Shown here piece by piece: positions 17,088-24,086 of a stretch of 44,387 bases of DNA (positions within the stretch are counted from its first letter, which is position 1; each line of letters opens with the position of its first letter). A program made the position numbers and the translations under genes. Under the pieces are notes generated by a model. The model was not told the origin of the DNA. It saw nothing but the letters and a program-made list of their open reading frames with translations, and did not search any database. The stretch lies in contig NZ_JALEGS010000094.1 of the NCBI RefSeq assembly GCF_022763345.1, positions 1-44,387 on the forward strand. Direction: 5' to 3'. The stretch comes from Phaeodactylibacter sp. (GTDB lineage Bacteria > Bacteroidota > Bacteroidia > Chitinophagales > Saprospiraceae).

Positions 17088-18284
17088 TTAGTCGATAATC
17101 TCAGTTACCTGACCGGCACCTACGGTACGACCGCCTTCGCGAATCGCAAAACGCAGACCTTTCTCCATTGCGATAGTGTTCAGCAGCTTCACTTCCAGTG
17201 AAACGTTGTCACCAGGCATTACCATCTCAACACCGTCTGGCAGATTCACATCACCAGTTACGTCAGTGGTACGGAAGTAGAACTGTGGGCGGTAGCCGTT
17301 GAAGAATGGCGTGTGACGACCACCTTCTTCCTTGCTCAGTACGTAAACCTCGCACTTGAAGTGTTTGTGAGGCTTAACAGAACCTGGCTTACAGATTACC
17401 ATACCACGCTTGATATCGTTCTTGTCGATACCACGCAGCAGCAGACCAGCGTTGTCACCAGCTTCACCACGAGTCAGGATCTTACGGAACATCTCCACAC
17501 CTGTAATGGTAGAAGTCAGTGGCTTCGCGTCGTCAGCCATCATACCGATGATCTCAACGGGGTCACCAGTATTGATAACACCACGCTCGATACGGCCTGT
17601 AGCAACAGTACCACGACCTGTGATAGAGAATACATCCTCGATAGGCATCAGGAAGTCCTTGTCTACAGCACGCTCTGGCTCAGGGATGTCAGAGTCAACA
17701 GCAGCCATCAGGTCAAGAATCTTCTGCTTAGCGTCGGCATCTCCTTCGAGTGCTTTCAGTGCAGAACCCTGGATGATAGAAGCGTTGTCGCCGTCGAATT
17801 CGTACTGATCGAGCAGTTCACGAACTTCCATCTCAACGAGCTCAAGCATTTCCTCGTCGTCAACAAGGTCAACTTTGTTCATGAAGACAACGATGTTAGG
17901 TACACCTACCTGACGCGCAAGCAGGATATGCTCACGAGTCTGTGGCATTGGACCGTCGGTAGCAGCCACAACAAGGATCGCACCGTCCATCTGAGCAGCA
18001 CCAGTAACCATGTTCTTTACGTAGTCGGCGTGACCTGGGCAATCCACGTGAGCGTAGTGACGGTTTGCTGTTTCGTACTCTACGTGTGCCGTATTAATGG
18101 TAATACCACGTTCTTTCTCTTCAGGAGCAGCGTCGATAGAATCATAGTCTTTCTTCTCTGCAAAACCTGACTCGGCAAGTACGTTAGTGATCGCTGCAGT
18201 AAGCGTCGTCTTACCGTGGTCAACGTGACCGATAGTACCCACGTTCAAGTGGGGTTTCGTTCTTTCAAAAGTTTCCTTAGCCAT
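17088..18284 (-). CDS. tuf: Elongation factor Tu
   Basis: A 398-aa GTPase that delivers aminoacyl-tRNA to the ribosome. The G1 loop GHVDHGKT is at 19-26, followed by the switch I region with RGITI (about 59-63), the G3 motif DCPGH at 81-85 and the G4 motif NKVD at 135-138. Domains II and III follow (GRGTVATGRIERG; the C-terminal GGRTVGAGQVTEI). It lies between tRNA-Thr(GGT) and tRNA-Trp, so tRNA and mRNA are probably cut from one transcript. It is the only tuf gene in the window. Confidence 0.98.
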   Translation of the reverse strand: MAKETFERTKPHLNVGTIGHVDHGKTTLTAAITNVLAESGFAEKKDYDSIDAAPEEKERGITINTAHVEYETANRHYAHVDCPGHADYVKNMVTGAAQMDGAILVVAATDGPMPQTREHILLARQVGVPNIVVFMNKVDLVDDEEMLELVEMEVRELLDQYEFDGDNASIIQGSALKALEGDADAKQKILDLMAAVDSDIPEPERAVDKDFLMPIEDVFSITGRGTVATGRIERGVINTGDPVEIIGMMADDAKPLTSTITGVEMFRKILTRGEAGDNAGLLLRGIDKNDIKRGMVICKPGSVKPHKHFKCEVYVLSKEEGGRHTPFFNGYRPQFYFRTTDVTGDVNLPDGVEMVMPGDNVSLEVKLLNTIAMEKGLRFAIREGGRTVGAGQVTEIID

Positions 18285-18350
18285 CGGTAATCAAATTTTT
18301 GATGCGAAATTTTAATAATGAATCAGAATAAAGTACCGTTCACTAAAGTG

Positions 18351-18422
<72 letters not shown>

Positions 18423-18642
18423 TTAACTTTTACATTCATGAAGCTTGCACTTCCATCCTGCTACTCTTGCCAGAGTAACTTCGGTATTAGGCAGACGCTC
18501 CTTGCCGTGACCGGCTTATTTTTTGTGCCTGCCGAAGCAAGGCACTTATCAATATTTCAGAAGAAGAAGATCAGGTTACCTTATTCTGATGAAGGGCACT
18601 CCCCTATTCTTCATTTTTTCCCAGCAATCTGGGAAAAATTAG

Positions 18643-18715
18643 AGCGGGCGACGAGACTCGAACCCGCGACCCTCAGCTTGGAAGGCTGATGCTCTACCAA
18701 CTGAGCTACACCCGC
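18643..18715 (-). tRNA. tRNA-Gly (anticodon TCC)
   Basis: A 73-nt cloverleaf with acceptor GCGGGTG/CGCCCGC (one T-G pair) and discriminator T. The anticodon stem TCAGC/GCTGA closes loop CTTCCAA, giving TCC. T arm GCGGG-TTCGAGT-CTCGT fits less tightly than usual but is acceptable. No CCA is encoded. It is followed by about 220 bp with no recognised element before tRNA-Thr(GGT). Confidence 0.95.
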
Positions 18716-18822
18716 TTCTTTAATTTTTCAAATGCTGCAATCCCTTTGCAGGGACCAGAAACAGCAAAACGCCTTAGCTACCTTCGTAGCATTGGCGAAA
18801 ATTTCAGTTGAACCTGAAATGG

Positions 18823-18905
18823 TGGGGGTGATAGGATTCGAACCTATTCAGACAAAGTCACCAGATTTACAGTCTGGCCCGGCTCTCCAACTCCGGCGCA
18901 CCCCC
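18823..18905 (-). tRNA. tRNA-Tyr (anticodon GTA)
   Basis: An 83-nt class II tRNA with a long variable arm. The acceptor is GGGGGTG/CACCCCC with discriminator A. The anticodon stem CCAGA/TCTGG closes loop CTGTAAA, giving GTA. The next three bases on the minus strand (18822-18820) happen to read CCA, unlike the other tRNAs here. Confidence 0.95.
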
Positions 18906-18978
18906 GTTTGCTTCCCAAAGACTTCTTAAAAAGCCTCCGGAAAGCAGCTTGTGTTTTAAAGCGACTTTGCTGCTTTTG

Positions 18979-19052
18979 AGCCAGCAGAGGGATTCGAACC
19001 CCCGACCCGCTGATTACAAATCAGCTGCTCTGGCCAACTGAGCTATGCTGGC
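18979..19052 (-). tRNA. tRNA-Thr (anticodon TGT)
   Basis: A 74-nt cloverleaf with acceptor GCCAGCA/TGCTGGC and discriminator T. The anticodon stem GCTGA/TCAGC closes loop TTTGTAA, giving TGT. The T arm contains GGGGG-TTCGAAT-CCCTC. It is the first gene of the tRNA-tuf transcript, about 65 nt after the nearest predicted start site. Confidence 0.95.
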
Positions 19053-19122
19053 TTATGACTCATTATGCAGCAATTTTTATACTGAAAAAGTGGTTGGTAG
19101 CACCCTTCTTAAAATCGCCCCG

Positions 19123-19153
19123 CAAAGATAGTTGAAAGAATCAAATCTACAAG
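19123..19153 (-). promoter_or_regulatory. Promoter P3 of the tRNA-tuf operon (proximal)
   Basis: On the minus strand CTTG (19153-19150) is followed after exactly 19 bp by TATCTTTG (19130-19123), a perfect match to the Bacteroidota -7 element TAnnTTTG at the canonical spacing. It lies about 70 bp before tRNA-Thr(TGT). Confidence 0.75.
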
Positions 19154-19217
19154 CGGTAAAACACTTTTTTTTTAGCCTGTCAAATATCGCTTTTGGATCA
19201 TTTTCTCAAAGCGATTG

Positions 19218-19246
19218 CAAAGATACAACTTTTGTCAATATTCAAA
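19218..19246 (-). promoter_or_regulatory. Promoter P2 of the tRNA-tuf operon
   Basis: On the minus strand TTTG (19246-19243) is followed after 17 bp by TATCTTTG (19225-19218), a perfect -7 element identical to that of P3. The spacing is 2 bp shorter than usual. Confidence 0.6.
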
Positions 19247-19288
19247 AAGCTCGTTCGCTTTTTTTGGCACTTTTTTTCATTTGCCCGG

Positions 19289-19319
19289 CAAAGTTAGTAA
19301 TTCCCAGACAACCTGCAAT
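19289..19319 (-). promoter_or_regulatory. Promoter P1 of the tRNA-tuf operon (distal)
   Basis: On the minus strand ATTG (19319-19316) is followed after exactly 19 bp by TAACTTTG (19296-19289), a perfect -7 element. It lies just downstream of the hpf terminator-like hairpin, so it would start a new transcript. Confidence 0.65.
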
Positions 19320-19362
19320 ACCATTAGTCTATAGAATCAGAAAAAGTTCCCCTTTACATGAC

Positions 19363-19396
19363 TTGCGCCGCTTGAGCCTTAACCCAAGCGGCGCAA
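19363..19396 (-). terminator. Hairpin terminator after hpf
   Basis: A perfect 12-bp GC-rich stem (19363-19374 with 19385-19396) and a 10-nt loop lie about 55 bp beyond the hpf stop. No immediate T-run follows on the minus strand. A weaker 7-bp hairpin lies nearer the stop (19416-19422 with 19437-19443). Together they separate hpf from the tRNA promoters. Confidence 0.6.
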
Positions 19397-19451
19397 ATAC
19401 TCCCACCCTTTCTATATCAGGCCTGCAATAGAGTAAGCCTGATCTTATGGC

Positions 19452-19757
19452 TTAAGCCGATTTACGGCGGAGGCGGTCCTTGTACCGGATCAGCTGCCGG
19501 CGCATGGTGGAGGCGGCACCGTCTACTGAAGACTCAAAGGTTTTGGCGGATTCCCGCACGAATAAGGTGTCGCCGGGGACGGTAATGCTGAGCTCTGCGA
19601 TCTTATCTTTGACCTGTCCGGAGTTTTCCAGCTTCAGCGTCACCTTGGCTTCAATAATCCGGTCGAAATACTTTTCCATCTTCTGTAGCTTCTGTTCGAT
19701 AAAATCGATGAGTTTCTGGTCGGCTTTAAACGATACTGCTTCTGTTTGAACTTTCAT
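19452..19757 (-). CDS. hpf: Ribosome hibernation promoting factor (HPF/RaiA family, short form)
   Basis: A 101-aa protein that in its family binds the 30S decoding channel in resting cells. The single S30AE domain has a beta-alpha-beta-beta-beta-alpha pattern, with F..DQKLIDFIEQKLQKMEKYF early, the AKVTLKLENS strand, then a C-terminal helix ending in basic residues (RRQLIRYKDRLRRK). It lacks the C-terminal dimerisation domain of long HPF. It lies 58 bp after xerC and may be co-transcribed with it. Confidence 0.9.
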   Translation of the reverse strand: MKVQTEAVSFKADQKLIDFIEQKLQKMEKYFDRIIEAKVTLKLENSGQVKDKIAELSITVPGDTLFVRESAKTFESSVDGAASTMRRQLIRYKDRLRRKSA

Positions 19758-19815
19758 AATCTTTCCTTTTTGATGATAATGAGGTTAAATATGGTCGTAC
19801 ATCAGGGGGCAGGTG

Positions 19816-20712
19816 CTAATCATCCCCCTTTGCATTAGGATGGGCTTGTTGATAAACGGCACGAAGCCGCTCTACAGAGTTGTGCGTGTATACTTGCGTG
19901 GAAGCCAGGCTGGAATGCCCGAGCAACGCTTTTATCGCATTGAGCTCGGCGCCATTCTCAGACAAGTGTGTGGCGAAGGAATGGCGAAGGGCGTGTGGCC
20001 CAAGCCGCTCGTCGGGGCTCACAGCCGAAAGGTACTTGCGTACAATATTATAAACCAGCTTGGGGTACATCGGCTTGCCTTTTGCGGTAAGCAACAGCGG
20101 CTTTTGTTGTGCAGCCCCGGGCAGCTCTTCGCGCCGTTTCAGGAAATCCTGCACTTCCAGCACCAGGCTTTTCCCGATCGGGACCAGCCTTTCTTTCCCC
20201 CCCTTACCGCGGATGAGAATTTCCTGCTGCGCCCAGTTGAAGTCTTCCGGGCATAGCGCGATCAACTCCGAGCGGCGCATCCCGGTGGCATACAGCAGCT
20301 CCAGGACCAACCGGTCTCTTTTGCCTTCATAGTCTTCCGGAAATTTAGTCTTATTAAATAAGGTCTGCAATGCATCTTTCCGCACCGCGCCCGGCAGGCG
20401 CTTCGGCAATTTGGGGGCTGATACTTTGAGGGTGGGGTCTTCCGCTAAATGACCTCTGCGCAGCAAAAACCGGTAGTAAGCCTTAATAGTGGATAGCTTA
20501 CGGTTAACTGTCCGGGCTTCCCGCCCTTCCGTAATCAGTTCCACCATAAACGACCGGATATGGCTGTGGCGAACCTCCTGCATTTGCTCAATGCCCAGAG
20601 CTGTGCTTAGGTACGCCTTGAATTGCAGCAAATCTTTGCGATATGCGGTAATGGTGTGGATAGAGAAACGCTTCTCGAATTCCAGGTACTGAAAGAAGGA
20701 CTCTAATTTCAT
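19816..20712 (-). CDS. Tyrosine recombinase, XerC/XerD type
   Basis: A 298-aa site-specific recombinase, the length of Xer proteins that resolve chromosome dimers at dif. The N-terminal SAM-like DNA-binding domain covers about 1-90. In the catalytic domain I assign Arg146 (ATGMRRSEL), Lys170 (RGKGGKERLVP), His240 and Arg243 (HALRHSFATHL), His266 (LGHSS) and the nucleophile Tyr275 (QVYTH). All are present. The position upstream of hpf and tuf, without phage or island genes, argues for the housekeeping enzyme. Whether it is XerC or XerD cannot be settled by eye. Confidence 0.93.
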   Translation of the reverse strand: MKLESFFQYLEFEKRFSIHTITAYRKDLLQFKAYLSTALGIEQMQEVRHSHIRSFMVELITEGREARTVNRKLSTIKAYYRFLLRRGHLAEDPTLKVSAPKLPKRLPGAVRKDALQTLFNKTKFPEDYEGKRDRLVLELLYATGMRRSELIALCPEDFNWAQQEILIRGKGGKERLVPIGKSLVLEVQDFLKRREELPGAAQQKPLLLTAKGKPMYPKLVYNIVRKYLSAVSPDERLGPHALRHSFATHLSENGAELNAIKALLGHSSLASTQVYTHNSVERLRAVYQQAHPNAKGDD

Positions 20713-20820
20713 TTAGTGGGCTTAACTGTGAAATCAATTTAGGGAGAAAAAGATTATTTGTCAAATTTTCTTATCATTGATCACTTCAGCGGGGTTCACC
20801 CCTGATCTTAAAGCATAGCT

Positions 20821-21267
20821 ATGCAACGCGAAAAGAAAGACAAACATTTCATCAAAAAGCCGGTATATCCGGGCGGCCCCAAGGCACTGCGGCAGTTCAT
20901 TGCGCAAAACCTGCGATACCCAAAGGAAGCGCTGAAGGCAAAGGTGGAAGGCACCGTTGTGCTGAAATACAGCATCAACCACGAAGGGCAGGTCACCGAA
21001 GCCCAGGTCGTCTCTGGCATTGGGCAGGGCTGTGATGAGGAAGCAGTACGGGTGACGAAGTTGTTAAAGTTCGAAGTACCGAAATTGCCCGGGAAGAAAA
21101 CGAAGGTGGTTTTTCACAACACAATTAAGGTGCATTTCCGTTTGCCTAAGCCAGAAACGCAGCCTACTGCTGTGCAGTATCAGTATACGACTTCAGCAAA
21201 AAAGGAGCCCGCTAAGCCTGCTGCGCCTTCGGGTGGGGGAAGTTATAGTTATACGATTGAGTTTTAG
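20821..21267 (+). CDS. TonB C-terminal-domain (energy-transducer-like) protein
   Basis: A 148-aa protein with a TonB C-terminal domain at about 13-113: YPGGPKALRQFIAQNLRYP, then VEGTVVLKYSINHEGQVTEAQVVSGIG and a DEEAVRVTKLL helix. This fold normally grips TonB-dependent receptors. Unusually there is no signal peptide or membrane anchor, and an in-frame stop 9 bp upstream (TAA at 20809) fixes the start at 20821. The C-terminal tail is Pro/Ala/Gly-rich and ends SYSYTIEF. It could act as a detached domain or be the remnant of a larger TonB protein. Confidence 0.8.
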   Translation: MQREKKDKHFIKKPVYPGGPKALRQFIAQNLRYPKEALKAKVEGTVVLKYSINHEGQVTEAQVVSGIGQGCDEEAVRVTKLLKFEVPKLPGKKTKVVFHNTIKVHFRLPKPETQPTAVQYQYTTSAKKEPAKPAAPSGGGSYSYTIEF

Positions 21268-21284
21268 ATAAAATGGGATTTAAC

Positions 21285-22415
21285 TCAAAAATCTGACATT
21301 TGCCAAGCTTTTGCCACGCCGCCATAGCTAGCGCAAAAGATACGCTCCTTAGGATGTAGCCTGTCATCGGAGTAAAGCAGAGGGAAGTAGACAGTAGAGG
21401 ATTCTTTGTAGTCACCAAATGGGTATTCACCATAATCTTTTGAAGACCCTGTATTGATATCCATTACTGTCGGGTTGGGCCCAAACCATAGTACAGTACC
21501 CCAGGTCGTTTCGACATGAGGAATTAACTCCAACTGCTCTCCAAGGCGCTGACCAAATACAGCCCGACCTTCTATTTGGTGCCAAAGCGTCTCAGTAACT
21601 CGGTCGAAAGCCAGCATATTACTATTGTATATCCGACCAGAAACACCGAAAGACGAACTGGCATCTTCTCCACTGCGTTTCCATACTTTTGCTGTACCCG
21701 TAAACGGGGCGTAAGTCACCGAGATTTCCACTCCTCCCAGTCTGTCATTTACGATCTCATGGCGGTCCAAGATTTTGTGAGGGTATACCTTTGTTTCATC
21801 ATTGAGAGAAACCACCACGACCAGATCATTGCTTTCCAGATAGAAAGGCTCGTTCGGATCCAGGTTAAATGGATGATAATTAATGAATGGTGGATACAGC
21901 AAAGCTGGTATTCCATCAAAGCCCGCGCCCTGAGATACATAGGCGGAAGGCACACCCCAGTTTCCTGAAGTATCCGGGTGGATGGCTAAGCCTTGACCTC
22001 CGAGTCCATAAACCGGCAACCCGGGATAAGTAGCGCCGAAAACAAACCAGTAGCCTACTCCTGAATTGATAAAATCTAACTGAGCGCCCCGGTCTGGTCC
22101 GTAAACCGCTCGGCCAAACATATTCCACCAGTTGCCCAGGTTGTCCTCCATGACCACGGGCAATCTCCCCTGTAAAGGACTGAAAGCAAGCTCCTGACCT
22201 TGAAAAAGCCTTGAAAAAGCAATTGCGAAGTCACGGCGCTCACTACCGATCACCACAATCGGATGACCTGCCAATGAGTCTTCATATGCCACTATAACGT
22301 TAGTGCCATGACCTAAACTATTGCCTGCACCAGGAGGAGAGGCTTCCTGTTTATCACAACCTGCAAAAGCTATAAGTAAGCTAAATCCTAAAAATAGTGC
22401 AAATTGGCATTTCAT
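21285..22415 (-). CDS. DUF3179-like lipoprotein
   Basis: A 376-aa protein with a lipoprotein signal peptide whose lipobox ends at Cys20 (LIAFAGC), so it should be membrane-anchored. The body looks like DUF3179: KVYPHKILDRHEIVND, GVEISVTYAPFTGTAKVW, FGVSGRIYNSNMLAFDRVT and ETLWHQIEGRAVFGQ. Family members I recall often have Cys in the equivalent of the YAPFTGT segment, but here it is Ala-Pro-Phe. Function of the family is unknown. It lies downstream of susD, beyond a terminator-like hairpin, in the same direction. Confidence 0.75.
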   Translation of the reverse strand: MKCQFALFLGFSLLIAFAGCDKQEASPPGAGNSLGHGTNVIVAYEDSLAGHPIVVIGSERRDFAIAFSRLFQGQELAFSPLQGRLPVVMEDNLGNWWNMFGRAVYGPDRGAQLDFINSGVGYWFVFGATYPGLPVYGLGGQGLAIHPDTSGNWGVPSAYVSQGAGFDGIPALLYPPFINYHPFNLDPNEPFYLESNDLVVVVSLNDETKVYPHKILDRHEIVNDRLGGVEISVTYAPFTGTAKVWKRSGEDASSSFGVSGRIYNSNMLAFDRVTETLWHQIEGRAVFGQRLGEQLELIPHVETTWGTVLWFGPNPTVMDINTGSSKDYGEYPFGDYKESSTVYFPLLYSDDRLHPKERIFCASYGGVAKAWQMSDF

Positions 22416-22453
22416 GTTTTCCTGGGTTAATACTCAGTCTAAAGGTAAAGGAA

Positions 22454-22481
22454 AGGGCTTTTGCCACGCGACAAAAGCCCT
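22454..22481 (-). terminator. Terminator after the susCD operon
   Basis: A perfect 10-bp stem (22454-22463 with 22472-22481) with an 8-nt loop lies 65 bp beyond the susD stop. On the minus strand the stem runs into a T-rich tail (TTTCCTTTACCTTTAG). It would separate susCD from the DUF3179 gene. Confidence 0.7.
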
Positions 22482-22545
22482 CCCAAGTTGTTTTAGTTAT
22501 CAAGCTGTAAAGTTCTAACAGCTCGAAAGCACTCTTAGCGCCTTG

Positions 22546-24000
22546 TTAGTTGACATCCCACCAAAGCTTATTCGTAAGGCTTCCAATGTCATCCGTAACG
22601 GCATTCAAAGAAGCTCCGTTACGCGCCTGCTCGTCATTAGGATAGGGCAGACGAACCGGAATTGAGCCAATAGTAGCTGCAGCCGGTAATTCGAGCTGCG
22701 GGTAGTCTAGGCGGCGCCATTCTGCCCAGGCCTGTGGACCATTCATATAGAAGGCAATCCACTTTTGCCAGCCCAAAGGTTCTTTCCAGTTACCAGCATC
22801 GTATGGGTTCGCAGCAACGTAATCTGAAATGGCGGCTTCATCAGTAATGCCCCAGTAGTTCATTGAGGCTTCAATACCTTCAGCGTAAGCTGCAGCAGCA
22901 TCGCCAGCAAGGATACCACGCTGATAAGCTTCAGCCTCGAGGAACTTCACTTCAGCATAGTCCATAATTACAGCAGGAGCAGTAGCCTGGCGAACCATTG
23001 GATTAGGACGAGAAGTGGTATCCTTCAGCGCGAAAGCTTCACCATCGGTAAGGCCGTAAGGCATGCCGTAGTAAACCCCTACGTTGTTTGGAGCAGCATA
23101 CATCTCAAGACGAGGGTCTCCCAGGTCTTGAAGTGTACTTACCAGTAATTCCGAAACTGCGAAGTCATCACGGTTATTAATCGTAGCATCTACAAATAGC
23201 GGATTGGCAATGTTGGGGTCATCAGAAAACTCAAAAAGGGCATTCTCTTCATTGCTGGAAATTATGCCGCCATTGGCAGGGTCAGCGGCCTTTGCAATAT
23301 AGGACTTAGCAGTAGACTCATCTACATCAACGATTCGCATAGCCATACGCATCATTAGAGAGTTGCCCAGCTTACGCCAAAGGGTTACATCTCCGCCGTA
23401 AATCAGCTCTGTACCACCAAAGGAAGGAGAATCAGTTGTGAAACTGTTTACGGCGGTTTCCAAACGGCTTAACAAGTCGAGATAAATGCTCTCCTGAGAA
23501 TCATACGCTGGCAGCGGATGATCAATCAAATCAAGGGCTTCAGTGTAAGGAATATCACCAAAGGCATCAACGAGATTATGGAAGGCATGAACCGTGAGTA
23601 TCTCGACGATGGCTAACTGATTAGCGCGAAAACCTTCATCAATAATTTCCTCATCGTTTTCGATGATCTGATGAGCCGCCTGCAGTTCAGAAAGTACATT
23701 TGCATACAGGTCCGTCCAGGTGTTGTTGACAAAACCCGGAGAAGCCACATAGCGAGAGTCTTCAGCGTACTCATTCTGTGACCAGTGCTGTACCATCAGC
23801 ATTGTCCATTCGGCGTTAAAGCCTCGACCCCAAAGTCTTTCATTGAGTTCATACTCTGCTTGGGTGACCAAATTGGCAGCAGGCACCTCCGTTGGATTAT
23901 TGGGATCGACGTTAAGCTCTGTGATATCGTCACAGGCAGTAGCTCCCAAAAGCAATGCGCTTAAGAAGAAAGCGTACTTATATTGAAAGATATATTTCAT
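22546..24000 (-). CDS. SusD/RagB-family nutrient-binding outer-membrane lipoprotein
   Basis: A 484-aa surface lipoprotein that would act as the substrate-capturing lid on its SusC partner. The signal peptide ends in the lipobox GATAC (Cys23). Next comes the DDITELNVDPNNPTEVPAANL start typical of the SusD-like group often annotated as nutrient-binding lipoproteins. Helical SusD features follow, such as MVQHWSQNEYAEDSRY and the C-terminal GWQKWIAFYMNGPQAWAEWRR, then RLPYPNDEQ near the end. It lies 86 bp after susC in the same operon. The substrate cannot be read from sequence. Confidence 0.92.
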   Translation of the reverse strand: MKYIFQYKYAFFLSALLLGATACDDITELNVDPNNPTEVPAANLVTQAEYELNERLWGRGFNAEWTMLMVQHWSQNEYAEDSRYVASPGFVNNTWTDLYANVLSELQAAHQIIENDEEIIDEGFRANQLAIVEILTVHAFHNLVDAFGDIPYTEALDLIDHPLPAYDSQESIYLDLLSRLETAVNSFTTDSPSFGGTELIYGGDVTLWRKLGNSLMMRMAMRIVDVDESTAKSYIAKAADPANGGIISSNEENALFEFSDDPNIANPLFVDATINNRDDFAVSELLVSTLQDLGDPRLEMYAAPNNVGVYYGMPYGLTDGEAFALKDTTSRPNPMVRQATAPAVIMDYAEVKFLEAEAYQRGILAGDAAAAYAEGIEASMNYWGITDEAAISDYVAANPYDAGNWKEPLGWQKWIAFYMNGPQAWAEWRRLDYPQLELPAAATIGSIPVRLPYPNDEQARNGASLNAVTDDIGSLTNKLWWDVN

Positions 24001-24032
24001 TGTAAACTTTTGTTTTAGTTAAAAACACCGAA

Positions 24033-24075
24033 CGAAACGTCTGGCGGGCGAAAGCATTGCCTGCCAAACGTTTCG
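24033..24075 (-). other. Long hairpin in the susC-susD spacer
   Basis: A 17-position stem (24033-24049 with 24059-24075) has 15 matches and a 9-nt loop, and nearly fills the 86-bp spacer. No T-run follows. It could protect or cut the bicistronic mRNA, or reduce read-through into susD. Confidence 0.6.
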
Positions 24076-24086
24076 GTATTGTTAAA

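Noticed and set aside
17313..18170. 285-codon plus-strand frame
   Set aside because: Antisense to tuf and unlike any known protein.
19816..20712. Tyrosine recombinase as the integrase of an element at tRNA-Trp
   Set aside because: Its length and conserved place beside hpf and tuf fit the housekeeping Xer enzyme. There are no other island genes, and 3 kb of core genes lie between it and the repeat.
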